Origin: Pseudomonas antarctica
Lineage (GTDB): Bacteria > Pseudomonadota > Gammaproteobacteria > Pseudomonadales > Pseudomonadaceae
Direction of reading: 5' to 3'
Assembly: GCF_900624995.1 (NCBI RefSeq)
Contig: NZ_UYXQ01000010.1
Span: 1-64,000 of the forward strand
Length of the DNA: 64,000 nucleotides
Shown here: positions 46,211 through 55,241 of the stretch, one piece after another
Numbering within the stretch: position 1 is the stretch's first letter
Layout of the letters: the number at the start of each line of letters is the position of its first letter
Position numbers and translations under genes: made by a program
Notes under the pieces: model-generated
The model's database searches: none
What the model saw: only the letters and a program-made list of their open reading frames with translations
Told to the model about the DNA's origin: nothing

Positions 46211-49200
46211 ATGTGGTGGAGCAAGCAGAAGTCGCGAGTAACCGAATGTCAGCAGACGCTTGCCGCGCCGATGATCATGTCGCTGGAACCGCGCATGCTG
46301 TTCGACGGAGCCGTTGCGGCGACGGTGGCCGATACCGCTGCCCAGGCTGACAGCCACACCACGGCGGATGCAGCGAAAACGCCGACGGCCGATCAGCCGG
46401 TGGCCAGTAAGGACACCCACGGTCAGGCCGATGCGACACCGGCCGTCAGCCCCGTCGCAGTGCCGGGGCAGAGCGTGGTATTCGTCGATTCACGGGTCAA
46501 GGACGCCGACAGCCTGCTCCAGGGCATTGCTCCCGGCACTCAGGTGGTGAAACTCAACGCGACCCAGGACGGCTTGCAGCAGATCGCCGATTATCTTGAT
46601 CAGCATCAAGGCGTCAGCTCGGTGCAGATTATTGCGCACGGCAACGCTGGCGATCTGTGGCTGGGCAACAGTTATCTGTCTGCCGACAACGTCGCGCAGC
46701 GCAGCGCAATCCTCGGCGAAATCGGCAAGGACATGAACGTTGGCGGCGACATCCTGATTTACGGCTGCTACACCGCCGAGGGTGATCGCGGCTTGAATTT
46801 CGTCGACTCGCTGGCGCAGTTGACCGGACGGGATGTGGCCGCTTCGAACAACCGCACCGGTGTCGGCGGCGACTGGGATCTGGAAATTGCCACCGGCACC
46901 ATCGAAAGCGCCAACGTCCTGTCGACCAAGGCAATGAGCGAATATCAGTGGGGCCTGGCCACCTGGACCGCGACTAACAACCTCGACTCGGGAGTCGGCT
47001 CGTTGCGTACGGCACTGGCGTCTGCGCAAAACGGCGACATTGTCACCTTCAACGCCGGTATGACCGTGCAGCTCAACTCCGAGTTGTTGATCAACAAGAA
47101 CATCACCGTCGATGGCGATCTGAATAACGACGGCGTGGCCGACGTGACCCTCGATGGGCAATACAAGACCCGTGTGGTGGAAGTCACTTCCGGCAGCACC
47201 GTGACACTGGACGGGCTGGTGATCACCAAGGGACTGGTGGCCGGCAATGGCGGTAACGGTGGCGCGGCAGCGGCGGGCGCCATGGGTGGCGGGATTTTCA
47301 ACGCCGGCATTCTTACGCTCAATAACGTGACGGTCACTGCCAACGCCGCTTCCGGTGGTGGCGGCGGCGGTGGCTTATCCGGTGGATACTCCGGTGGCGG
47401 CGGCGGTGGCGGCGGTGGGATCGGTGGCGGTAACGGTGGCCATGGTGGTTCGACAGGCCCAGGCAACTTGAGCTATGCCGGTGGGGCCGGCTCTGCCAAT
47501 ACCGGTGGTTATGGCGGCGGCTACACCCAGAACGACATGGGCGGGCGCGGCGGTACCAGCATTGGCGGCGTCGGCGGCAATGGCGCCTCCGGCTACAGTC
47601 ACGGCGGCAACGGTGGCTCCGCGACCAATAGCACGCTGTCCATTGGTGGCGGCGGTGGTGGTTCGGGCTGGAACGCGGTCGGCGGCGTTGGTGGCAGCGC
47701 GGCCGGTGGTATCTACAATGCCTCGTCCGGCACCTTGAAAGTCATCGGCACGTCAGTCATCAGCAACAACCTCGCGGCGGGTGGTGGCGGCGGTGGGGGT
47801 GGCAGCGGCGGCAACCTTGCCAACGGCGGTGACGGTGGCCGTGGCGTCGGGGCCATCTGGAACAACGGCGGTACGGTATTGATCACCGCTGCCAACGTCG
47901 CCGCCATGACCGGCAACGCGGCGGCCAGTGGTGTTGGCGGCCCTTCAAACAGCGGCTCGACAGGCGCTTCGCCCAGTTCCACGGATGCGGTTTACAGTAC
48001 CGGCGGCACGTACAACCCCAACTACGTCGAGCCACCGACCGCGACCATCGTACTGGCGGACAGCGCCCTGAAAATTGGCGAAACCTCGCTGGTGACCATC
48101 ACCTTCAACACGGCAGTCACCGGTTTCACCAATGCCGACCTGACCATCGCCAACGGCACGTTGACGGCCGTGAACAGCAACGACGGCGGTATCACCTGGA
48201 CCGCGACTTTCACGCCGACCAACGGCATTACCGACACCACCAACGTCATCACCCTGGACAACACCGGTGTGGCGGCCGTCTCTGACGGTACCGTGGGTGT
48301 CGGTACCACCAATTCCAGTAATTATGTAATCGATACCCAGCGCCCGACGGCCACTATCGTTGTTGCTGACACGGCCCTGAAAGTCGGTGAAACGTCGCTG
48401 GTGACCATCACCTTCACTGAAGCGATCAGTGGTTTCACCAACGCCGACCTGACCATCGCCAACGGTACGTTGTCCGCCGTGAGCAGCAGCGACGGAGGCA
48501 TTACCTGGACGGCGACGTTTACGCCGAGCGGCGGTGTCACCGACACCACTAACCTGGTCACGCTGGATAATACCGGGATCGCTGATCTGGCCGGTAACGC
48601 CGGCAGCGGTACCACCGATTCCAACAATTACGCCATCGACACTGTGCGCCCGACGGCCACCCTTGTCGTCGCGGACACCGCGCTCAAGGCTGGGGAAACC
48701 TCGCAGGTCACCATCACGTTCAGCGAGGCCGTGACCGGTTTCACCACCGCCGATCTGTCCGTGGACAACGGCAGCGTGAGCGGTTTGAGCAGCAGCGACG
48801 GCGGGATCACCTGGACGGCGACCTTCACGCCAACCAATAACGTCAGCGATACCACCAACCTGATCACCCTGGACAACACCGGCATCTCCGATCTGTCCGG
48901 CAATGCCGGCAGCGGCACCACCGACTCCAACAACTACGCCATCGACACGCAGCGCCCGACCGCGACCATCGTCGTCGCCGACAACGCCTTGAGAATCGGC
49001 GAAACATCGTTGGTGACCATCACCTTCTCCGAGGCCGTGATGGGTTTCAGTAATGCCGACCTGACCATCGCCAATGGCACGCTGAGCGCCGTGAGCAGCA
49101 GCGATGGGGGGATCACCTGGACGGCAACCTTCACACCGACCGCCAACATGACCGATCTCACCAACCTGATCACCCTGGACAACAGCGGGGTCAGTGACTT

Positions 49201-52200
49201 GAACGGCAATGCCGGCAGCGGCACCACCGACTCCAACAACTACGCCATCGACAACCAGCGCCCGACGGCCACTGTCGTGTTCGCTGACACAGCCTTGAAA
49301 ATCGGCGATACATCGTTGGTGACCTTCACCTTCTCCGAAGCGGTGACCGGGTTCAGCAACGCCGACCTGACCATCGCCAACGGCACGCTGACGGCCGTGA
49401 GCAGCAGCGATGGCGGTGTCACCTGGACGGCAACGTTCACCCCGACCAGCAATATCACCGACGCCACCAACCTGGTGACCCTGGACAACACCGGCATCGC
49501 TGACCTGGCCGGTAACGCCGGCAGCGGCACCTCCGATTCGAACAACTACGCCATCGACACGCAACGCCCAACCGCGACCATCGTGCTGGCCGATACCAGC
49601 CTCAGTGCCGGTGAAACGTCGCTGGTGACCATCACCTTTTCCGAGGCAGTGACGGGCTTCACCAACGCCGATCTGAACATTCCCAATGGCACGTTGACCG
49701 CCGTGAGCAGCAGCGATGGCGGCATCACCTGGACGGCGACGTACACGCCTACGCTCGGGGTCAACGATACGAGCAACGTTATAGGCCTGAACAACACTGG
49801 CATCGCTGACCTGGCCGGTAACGCCGGCACCGGCGTCACCAACTCCGGCAACTTCGTGATCGACACGATGGTGCCGACGGCCACTCTTGTGGTCGCCGAC
49901 AACAGCCTGAGCATCGGCGAGACCACCACGGTGACGATCACCTTCTCCGAGGCCGTGACGGGCTTCAGTAATGCCGACCTGACCGTCGCCAACGGCACGT
50001 TGAGCGCCGTGAGCACCAGCGACGGTGGCATCACCTGGACGGCGACCTTTACCCCAAGCGCCAATATCACCGACGCGACCAACCTGATCACCCTGGACAA
50101 TACCGGGGTGCAGAGCGGGTCTGGCAACGTGGGGGTCGGCACCACGGATTCGAACAATTACGCCATCGACACCCAGCGCCCAACCGCCACCATTGTGGTA
50201 GCCGATACGGCGCTGGGCATTGGCCAGGCCACCACCGTCACTGTCACCTTCAGCGAGGCAGTGACCGGTTTCACCCTGGCAGACCTGACTGCTGAAAACG
50301 GCACGCTTTCCGGGCTGAACACCTCGGATAACATCACCTATACCGCGACGTTTACCCCAGCAGCCGGCATCACCGACACCAGCAACCTGATCACCCTGGA
50401 CAACACCGGTATCGTCGACGGGGCAGGCAACGCCGGGAGCGGCACCAGCGATTCGAACAACTACGCCGTCGACAGTCAGCGCCCGACCGCGACCATCGTC
50501 GTGAGCGACAACGATCTGCGCCCCGGTGAAACAGCGACCGTGACCATCACCTTCAGCGAAGCGGTGACCGGTTTCGACAATTCCGACCTGGGCGTCGTCA
50601 ATGGCACGCTGAGCAACGTGTCGTCGAGCGACGGCGGTATCACCTGGACGGCGACGTTTACCCCGACCATTGGCGTCAGCGACGCCAGCAACCTGATCAC
50701 CCTGAACAATACCGGCATCAGCGATCTGGCCGGTAATGCTGGCACTGGCTCCACCAACTCGGGCAATTACGCAGTGCATACCGAAGTGCCGACCGCAACC
50801 ATTGTTGTCGCAGACACCGCGCTCAAGGCCGGGGAAACCTCGACGGTGACCATTACCTTCAGCGAGGCCGTCGCAGACTTCAGTAACGCTGACCTGACCA
50901 TCGTCAATGGCGCCCTGAACAGCGTCGTGAGCATTGACGGCGGCATTACCTGGACGGCGACGTTCACACCCACCGGCAATATCACTGACACGACCAACGT
51001 CATCACCCTCGACAACAGCGGTGTGGTCAATACATCGGGCAACAGCGGCGTGGGCACCACGGACTCGAATAATTTCGCGATCGACACCGCACTGCCCACC
51101 GCCACGATCGTGGTGGCCGACAATCGCCTGGGCATCGGCGAAACCACCACCGTGACGATCACCTTCAGTGAAGCGGTGAGCGGCTTTGACCTGTCGGACA
51201 TCAGCGTCGCCAACGGCACGCTGTCGAACCTGAGCAGCAGCGATGGTGGCATCACCTGGGTCGCCACGCTGACGCCGACCGCCAACGTCAACGACACAAG
51301 CAACCTGATCGTGATCGACACTGCCGGCGTGCAGGATCTGGCCGGCAACCTCGGTGCGAGCATCGCCATCTCCAACAATTACGCGCTCGACGCGACCCGG
51401 CCAACGGTGAGCATCGTGGTCGCCAACCCGACTCTGGGTATCGGCCAGACCACCACCGTGACGTTCACCTTCAGCGAGGCGGTGAGTAACTTCGACCTGT
51501 CCGACCTGAGCGTGACCAACGGCGAATTGAGCAACCTGAGCAGCAATGACGGCGGCAACACCTGGACCGCCACGTTCACGCCAACCGCCAATGTGACCGA
51601 CCCGAGCAATTTCATCGCGCTCGACACGAGCAACGTCACGGATCTGGCGGGCAACGTCGGCAGCACCGTGGCGGTGTCGAACAACTATGCCCTGGACAGC
51701 GAACGGCCGACCGCCACCGTGGTGGTCGCCAATCCGAACCTGGGTGTTGGCCAGACCTCGCAGGTGACGATCACCTTCAATGAGGTGGTCAGCGGTTTTG
51801 ATCTCTCTGACATCAGTGTCGCCAATGGCACCTTGTCCAACCTGAGCAGCAATGACGGCGGCAAGACCTGGACCGCGACCCTGACGCCAAGCGCCAATGT
51901 CAGCAGCGCCAGTAACGCAATCACCGTCAACCGGGGCGGCGTCAGTGACCTGGCGGGCAATAGTGGCAGCGGTGTGAGCCAGTCCGACAATTACGTGGTG
52001 AACACGGCCGCTACGCCGACCTTCGTGGTCACACCGAATCCGCAGTTCCGCAGCAGTGATCCGGTGACGTTCCCCGATGTGCCTTACACCGCGCTGCAAC
52101 CGATCGTGTTCAGCGCACCGACGGGCGACCTTGGCTCACCGCTGACCTTTACGCCGTTGTTCGAACAACGGGTGATTGGCAACGGCATCCGTCCCTTGGG

Positions 52201-52567
52201 CGACATATTCATGAACCATGGTGCCCTGAGCCCGAGTTTCCTTGCTCAGGTGTTCACCAGCAGTGACAGCACGGGTGACGGCGCCGGGCATGGTTTCCTT
52301 GGCTTTGGCGGCGGCGATGGTGGGGTGTTCGGCACCAGTACGCTCTCCAGTCTGTTCAATCAGAACAGCGACGCCGCGCGTGATTCGCTGAATGCCTTCG
52401 GCAGCCATTCGATCAAGGCCGGCGATGCTTCCCAAGGGCTGCGCGGCGTGTTTGGCGCCCCGTCCCTGGTTGAGCAATTGCAGCAACTCAAAGACAACGA
52501 GCAGCACCGGGTCTACAACTTGGCGTGCGCTCTGCAACAGGCCGGCATCAGCGAAATGTCGGCCTGA
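46211..52567 (+). CDS. Giant LEPR-XLL/DUF4347 Ig-like repeat protein (secreted adhesin candidate)
   Basis: 2,118 aa from ATG 46211 (GGGTGA 5 nt upstream; GTG 46202 is an in-frame alternative). The N-terminus carries the LEPR-XLL motif (LEPRMLFDGA, residues 25-34), a proposed sorting signal of large repetitive exported proteins. Then comes DUF4347 (~89-250, VVFVDSRVKDADSLLQG...DVAASNNRTGVGGDWDLE), a beta-helix-like segment (~253-350, VGSLRTALASAQNGDIVTF) and a Gly/Ala/Ser-rich block (~350-590). Thirteen ~102-residue Big_12-like Ig repeats follow (~607-1933), then a ~185-residue C-terminal region. No RTX or classical signal peptide. Flanked by a sulfotransferase and a TolC lipoprotein; likely exported by the adjacent M50/HlyD machinery. 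Confidence 0.85.
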   Translation: MWWSKQKSRVTECQQTLAAPMIMSLEPRMLFDGAVAATVADTAAQADSHTTADAAKTPTADQPVASKDTHGQADATPAVSPVAVPGQSVVFVDSRVKDADSLLQGIAPGTQVVKLNATQDGLQQIADYLDQHQGVSSVQIIAHGNAGDLWLGNSYLSADNVAQRSAILGEIGKDMNVGGDILIYGCYTAEGDRGLNFVDSLAQLTGRDVAASNNRTGVGGDWDLEIATGTIESANVLSTKAMSEYQWGLATWTATNNLDSGVGSLRTALASAQNGDIVTFNAGMTVQLNSELLINKNITVDGDLNNDGVADVTLDGQYKTRVVEVTSGSTVTLDGLVITKGLVAGNGGNGGAAAAGAMGGGIFNAGILTLNNVTVTANAASGGGGGGGLSGGYSGGGGGGGGGIGGGNGGHGGSTGPGNLSYAGGAGSANTGGYGGGYTQNDMGGRGGTSIGGVGGNGASGYSHGGNGGSATNSTLSIGGGGGGSGWNAVGGVGGSAAGGIYNASSGTLKVIGTSVISNNLAAGGGGGGGGSGGNLANGGDGGRGVGAIWNNGGTVLITAANVAAMTGNAAASGVGGPSNSGSTGASPSSTDAVYSTGGTYNPNYVEPPTATIVLADSALKIGETSLVTITFNTAVTGFTNADLTIANGTLTAVNSNDGGITWTATFTPTNGITDTTNVITLDNTGVAAVSDGTVGVGTTNSSNYVIDTQRPTATIVVADTALKVGETSLVTITFTEAISGFTNADLTIANGTLSAVSSSDGGITWTATFTPSGGVTDTTNLVTLDNTGIADLAGNAGSGTTDSNNYAIDTVRPTATLVVADTALKAGETSQVTITFSEAVTGFTTADLSVDNGSVSGLSSSDGGITWTATFTPTNNVSDTTNLITLDNTGISDLSGNAGSGTTDSNNYAIDTQRPTATIVVADNALRIGETSLVTITFSEAVMGFSNADLTIANGTLSAVSSSDGGITWTATFTPTANMTDLTNLITLDNSGVSDLNGNAGSGTTDSNNYAIDNQRPTATVVFADTALKIGDTSLVTFTFSEAVTGFSNADLTIANGTLTAVSSSDGGVTWTATFTPTSNITDATNLVTLDNTGIADLAGNAGSGTSDSNNYAIDTQRPTATIVLADTSLSAGETSLVTITFSEAVTGFTNADLNIPNGTLTAVSSSDGGITWTATYTPTLGVNDTSNVIGLNNTGIADLAGNAGTGVTNSGNFVIDTMVPTATLVVADNSLSIGETTTVTITFSEAVTGFSNADLTVANGTLSAVSTSDGGITWTATFTPSANITDATNLITLDNTGVQSGSGNVGVGTTDSNNYAIDTQRPTATIVVADTALGIGQATTVTVTFSEAVTGFTLADLTAENGTLSGLNTSDNITYTATFTPAAGITDTSNLITLDNTGIVDGAGNAGSGTSDSNNYAVDSQRPTATIVVSDNDLRPGETATVTITFSEAVTGFDNSDLGVVNGTLSNVSSSDGGITWTATFTPTIGVSDASNLITLNNTGISDLAGNAGTGSTNSGNYAVHTEVPTATIVVADTALKAGETSTVTITFSEAVADFSNADLTIVNGALNSVVSIDGGITWTATFTPTGNITDTTNVITLDNSGVVNTSGNSGVGTTDSNNFAIDTALPTATIVVADNRLGIGETTTVTITFSEAVSGFDLSDISVANGTLSNLSSSDGGITWVATLTPTANVNDTSNLIVIDTAGVQDLAGNLGASIAISNNYALDATRPTVSIVVANPTLGIGQTTTVTFTFSEAVSNFDLSDLSVTNGELSNLSSNDGGNTWTATFTPTANVTDPSNFIALDTSNVTDLAGNVGSTVAVSNNYALDSERPTATVVVANPNLGVGQTSQVTITFNEVVSGFDLSDISVANGTLSNLSSNDGGKTWTATLTPSANVSSASNAITVNRGGVSDLAGNSGSGVSQSDNYVVNTAATPTFVVTPNPQFRSSDPVTFPDVPYTALQPIVFSAPTGDLGSPLTFTPLFEQRVIGNGIRPLGDIFMNHGALSPSFLAQVFTSSDSTGDGAGHGFLGFGGGDGGVFGTSTLSSLFNQNSDAARDSLNAFGSHSIKAGDASQGLRGVFGAPSLVEQLQQLKDNEQHRVYNLACALQQAGISEMSA
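47260..47990 (+). repeat. Gly-rich low-complexity coding block
   Basis: GGC/GGT-rich stretch inside the giant gene encoding runs such as GGGGGGGLSGGYSGGGGGGGGG. Several G-runs on the plus strand could form secondary structure. It probably encodes a flexible or PGRS-like segment between the beta-helix and the Ig repeats. Confidence 0.8.
48033..52010 (+). repeat. Thirteen tandem Ig-like (Big_12-type) coding repeats
   Basis: Direct repeats with a 306-bp period (102 aa; repeat 8 is 303 bp). Each unit starts PTATIVVADTALKxGET and contains VTITFSEAVTGFxxADL, NGTLxxVSSSDGGITWTATFTPT and ITLDNTGxxDLAGNAGSGT. It ends DSNNYAIDTQR. Repeats 1-7 and 10 are most alike; 12 and 13 diverge (PTVSIVVANPTLGIGQT). 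Each unit has one conserved Tyr next to Asp and Asn residues near its end. Confidence 0.9.
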
Positions 52568-52615
52568 TAACACACAACTCATTAACACTGAGCGGGACCT
52601 AGGGGCGATCCAGGG

Positions 52616-54133
52616 ATGAATAAGAGTCAGAAGTTGTTCGGCGCCAGCCTGCTGGCGCTAGCGATCAGCGGGTGCGCAGTCACCAGCGAACCGATTGAGC
52701 GCAGCGTCAGTGAACAGCGGGCCAGAACCGACCTGCAAAACATGTACAAGGATCAGGAGCCGCTGCGCGGCCCTCTGACGCTGCATCAGGCCATGGCCCG
52801 CGCAGTGAAGTACAACCTTGAAGGCCGCTTGAAGATCATGGAGGAAGCGCTGGCCAAGCGGCAGCTCGACCTGGCCAGCTTCGACATGCTGCCGCGCATG
52901 GCGCTGGATGCCGGGTATGTGGGGCGTAACAACGTCAGTGCTTCCAGTAGCCAGAGCGTGCGCACCGGCACCCAGTCGCTGGAACCGTCGACCTCGCAGG
53001 ATCGCGACCGCGAAGTGGCGGATCTGACCATGGTCTGGAACGTCCTCGACTTCGGTGTCAGCTATATCAGCGCCAAACAACAGGGTGATCAGCGCCTGAT
53101 CGTGCAGGAACGTCGGCGCAAAGTGATCAACACCATCGTCCAGGATGTGCGCTCGGCGTACTGGCGAGCGATGGCCGCCGAACGTTTGCTCAAGCAGATC
53201 GACAGCTTGATGGTACGGGTCGACGCTGCCCGAAAAAACAGCCAGAGCATGAGCGAACAACGTATCGGCGACCCGGTTCAGGCCTTGGGTTATCAGCGCT
53301 CACTCATCGAAGCCACGCGTCAATTGGAGGAGCAGCGCCGCGCGCTGTCACTGGCGAAAACCGAACTGGCCACCCTGATCAATCTGCCGCTGGGTACAAA
53401 TCTCACGTTGGCCACTGATGCTGGTTATCAGGTTCCCGAACTCAAGGTCGATCTGGCAAAGCTCGAACAGGAGGCTTTGACCAGCCGTCCGGAACTGCGC
53501 GAGCAGGATTACCAGACGCGCATCAGCGCCGCCGAAACCCGCAAAGCCATGCTGCGTTTGCTGCCAGGCCTGGAGTTTTCGGCCGGCGGGCATTACGACA
53601 GCAACTCGTTCCTCGTGGAGCAAGGCTGGGCCGACTACGGCGTAAAAATCACCTGGAACCTGTTCAACGTGATCTCCGCTCCAGCGGCGATCAACGTCGC
53701 CAAGGCAGGCGAAGAAGTCGCCGCTGCACGGCGTGAGGCGATGTCGATTGCAGTGCTGGCGCAGCTTTATGTGGCCAACGCCAACTATCAAGAGGCGTTA
53801 CGCCAGTTCAAGACCAGCCAGCAGTTGTCCGACATTGACGGGCAAATCGTTGGCCAGTTGCGCAATCGTCATCAGGCCGCAGGCATTGGTGAACTGGAGT
53901 TGATTCAGGGTGAGCTGAACAACCTGCAAGCCGACCTGCGTCGTGATCTTTCTTACGCCGATCTGCGCAATGCCTACGGCCAGATTTTCGCCAGTGCCGG
54001 GCTCGACCCGCTGCCGGATCAAGTGCAGTCCACGGACGTGCAGGCGATCGCGAACGCACTGGCCAAGCGTGAGTCGGCGTGGGCGGCGGGGGATATTTCG
54101 TTGCCAGTGGTGGCGAATGCCTCGGTGCAATGA
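52616..54133 (+). CDS. TolC-family outer-membrane lipoprotein
   Basis: 505 aa with lipobox LALAISGC (Cys20), an OprM/CusC-like lipidated outer-membrane factor. Two repeats of the outer-membrane efflux protein domain are visible: coiled-coil helices (ALAKRQLDLASFDMLPRMALDAGYVG; QQGDQRLIVQERRRKVINTIVQDV) and barrel-closing strands. It would form the outer-membrane channel for the export complex encoded at 38.9-43.1 kb. It follows the giant gene by 48 bp and overlaps, or nearly abuts, the APS kinase gene. Confidence 0.88.
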   Translation: MNKSQKLFGASLLALAISGCAVTSEPIERSVSEQRARTDLQNMYKDQEPLRGPLTLHQAMARAVKYNLEGRLKIMEEALAKRQLDLASFDMLPRMALDAGYVGRNNVSASSSQSVRTGTQSLEPSTSQDRDREVADLTMVWNVLDFGVSYISAKQQGDQRLIVQERRRKVINTIVQDVRSAYWRAMAAERLLKQIDSLMVRVDAARKNSQSMSEQRIGDPVQALGYQRSLIEATRQLEEQRRALSLAKTELATLINLPLGTNLTLATDAGYQVPELKVDLAKLEQEALTSRPELREQDYQTRISAAETRKAMLRLLPGLEFSAGGHYDSNSFLVEQGWADYGVKITWNLFNVISAPAAINVAKAGEEVAAARREAMSIAVLAQLYVANANYQEALRQFKTSQQLSDIDGQIVGQLRNRHQAAGIGELELIQGELNNLQADLRRDLSYADLRNAYGQIFASAGLDPLPDQVQSTDVQAIANALAKRESAWAAGDISLPVVANASVQ

Positions 54134-54134
54134 C

Positions 54135-54722
54135 GTGCTGGCGCCGAGCGCCAGCATCAGCCGTATGCAACGCGAGGTCCGCAATGGCCATCGCGGTGCG
54201 GCCATTTTGCTGACCGGTTTGCCGGCGGCGGGCAAATCAACGCTGGCTCAAGCGCTGCACGCCACGTTGTTCGGGTGTGGCTGGCAAACGGTGGTGCTTG
54301 ATGGCGATAGCTTGCGTATCGGGCTCAGTCGGGATTTGGGATTCAGTGACGCGGATCGCCAGGAAAACATTCGCCGCGCCAGCGAACTCGCCGCTCTGCT
54401 GGTGGAAAATGGTCAGATCGTGATTCTGGCAATGATTGCGCCATTGGCCGAACTGCGCGAAGTCTTTGCCCAACGTTTGGGCGAGGACTATCGCGAGGTC
54501 TGGTGCAGCGCTTCATTGGCGGTGTGCGAGCAGCGTGATCCGAAAGGGCATTACGCTCGGGCGCGACGAGGTGAGTTAGCCGGATTTACCGGGGTCTCGG
54601 CGCCGTATGAGCCACCGTTGCAGGCCTCGTTGGTGCTCGATACGGGTACGCAGACAGTGGAGGCCTGTCTTGATCGTCTGGTGACCTGGCTCGGCGAGTG
54701 CTCGGTGCTGCATAAGACATGA
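54135..54722 (+). CDS. cysC: Adenylyl-sulfate (APS) kinase
   Basis: 195 aa from GTG 54135, one base after the TolC stop (coupled). ATG 54165 is the alternative start, but the longer form keeps the family N-terminus SISRMQREVRNGHRG. P-loop GLPAAGKST is at 28-36, followed by the CysC signature LDGDSLRIGLSRDLGFSDADRQENIRR and GHYARARRGELAGFTG. It phosphorylates APS to PAPS. It stands alone without sulfate adenylyltransferase (cysD/cysN) here, so it boosts PAPS from the cell's APS pool, matching a need by the sulfotransferase at 45310. Ends in ATGA with the next frame. Confidence 0.9.
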   Translation: MLAPSASISRMQREVRNGHRGAAILLTGLPAAGKSTLAQALHATLFGCGWQTVVLDGDSLRIGLSRDLGFSDADRQENIRRASELAALLVENGQIVILAMIAPLAELREVFAQRLGEDYREVWCSASLAVCEQRDPKGHYARARRGELAGFTGVSAPYEPPLQASLVLDTGTQTVEACLDRLVTWLGECSVLHKT

Positions 54723-54934
54723 GCTGTGCGGCGTATTCGCGACTGCCGGTGCCGGTAGATTTGCCACGGTTGCTGCAGGCGTTGGCGTCAATTGCCGAAG
54801 ACGCCTGGCGCAGTCACTTCAACACGCAATATTTCTCGAGGGGTTGGATAGGCATGGCGCTGATTACGACAACCGACAAGCCAATCTATGTGAGGCCATT
54901 CAGTCAAAAACAAGACGTCACTAAAACTTTATAG
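54719..54934 (+). pseudogene. Truncated 2OG-Fe(II) aspartyl/asparaginyl beta-hydroxylase (N-terminal stub)
   Basis: 71 codons overlapping the cysC stop (ATGA). The N-terminal ~50 residues (PVPVDLPRLLQALASIAEDAW, HFNTQYFSRGWIGMALI) match the opening of aspartyl/asparaginyl beta-hydroxylases, the HFNT.Y..GxW.G.AL motif. The frame then ends, and no downstream frame continues the family (the catalytic His-x-Asp...His part is absent). I read this as a gene cut by the event that joined the island to the morA region. The remaining gap 54935-55241 holds nothing I recognise. Confidence 0.55.
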
Positions 54935-55241
54935 GATAGACAGGCGTATTGTGCCTTGGTGCACCTTGCGTCAGCGACTGATCAATTGAGCGGGCGAAGC
55001 CCGTGCAGGCCATGCGCCGCGCGGGCCGGTGACGGTGATCAATGCCTGCGTGCGCAAAAAGCCTGAATGTCTGGGGCTCGAACGCCCCCGCGTAACCGGC
55101 AAAGCGACCTCAATGCGCTTGGTCAGTCCAGCCAGCCGGGACTGGCACTTTGCCACAACTCAAGGCATGCTAGCCGCCCTCCGGGCGTCCGGCTTATAGT
55201 GCACGTCGCGCGCCAATCCAGCCAAACCGCAGGATCACAGC

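Noticed and set aside
48033..52010. Regular repeats considered as a CRISPR-like array
   Set aside because: 306-bp period in frame, encoding Ig-like domains, with no short spacers and no cas genes.
47945..52099. 1,384-aa minus-strand ORF opposite the giant gene
   Set aside because: Its repeats mirror the 306-bp coding repeats of the sense gene; codon-structured repeats keep the antisense frame open. No motif or start context supports it.
46211..52567. Giant protein considered as a LapA/RTX type I adhesin
   Set aside because: No RTX nonapeptides, no LapG-type retention module, and no HlyB-type ATPase in the island; the LEPR-XLL/DUF4347 start is different.
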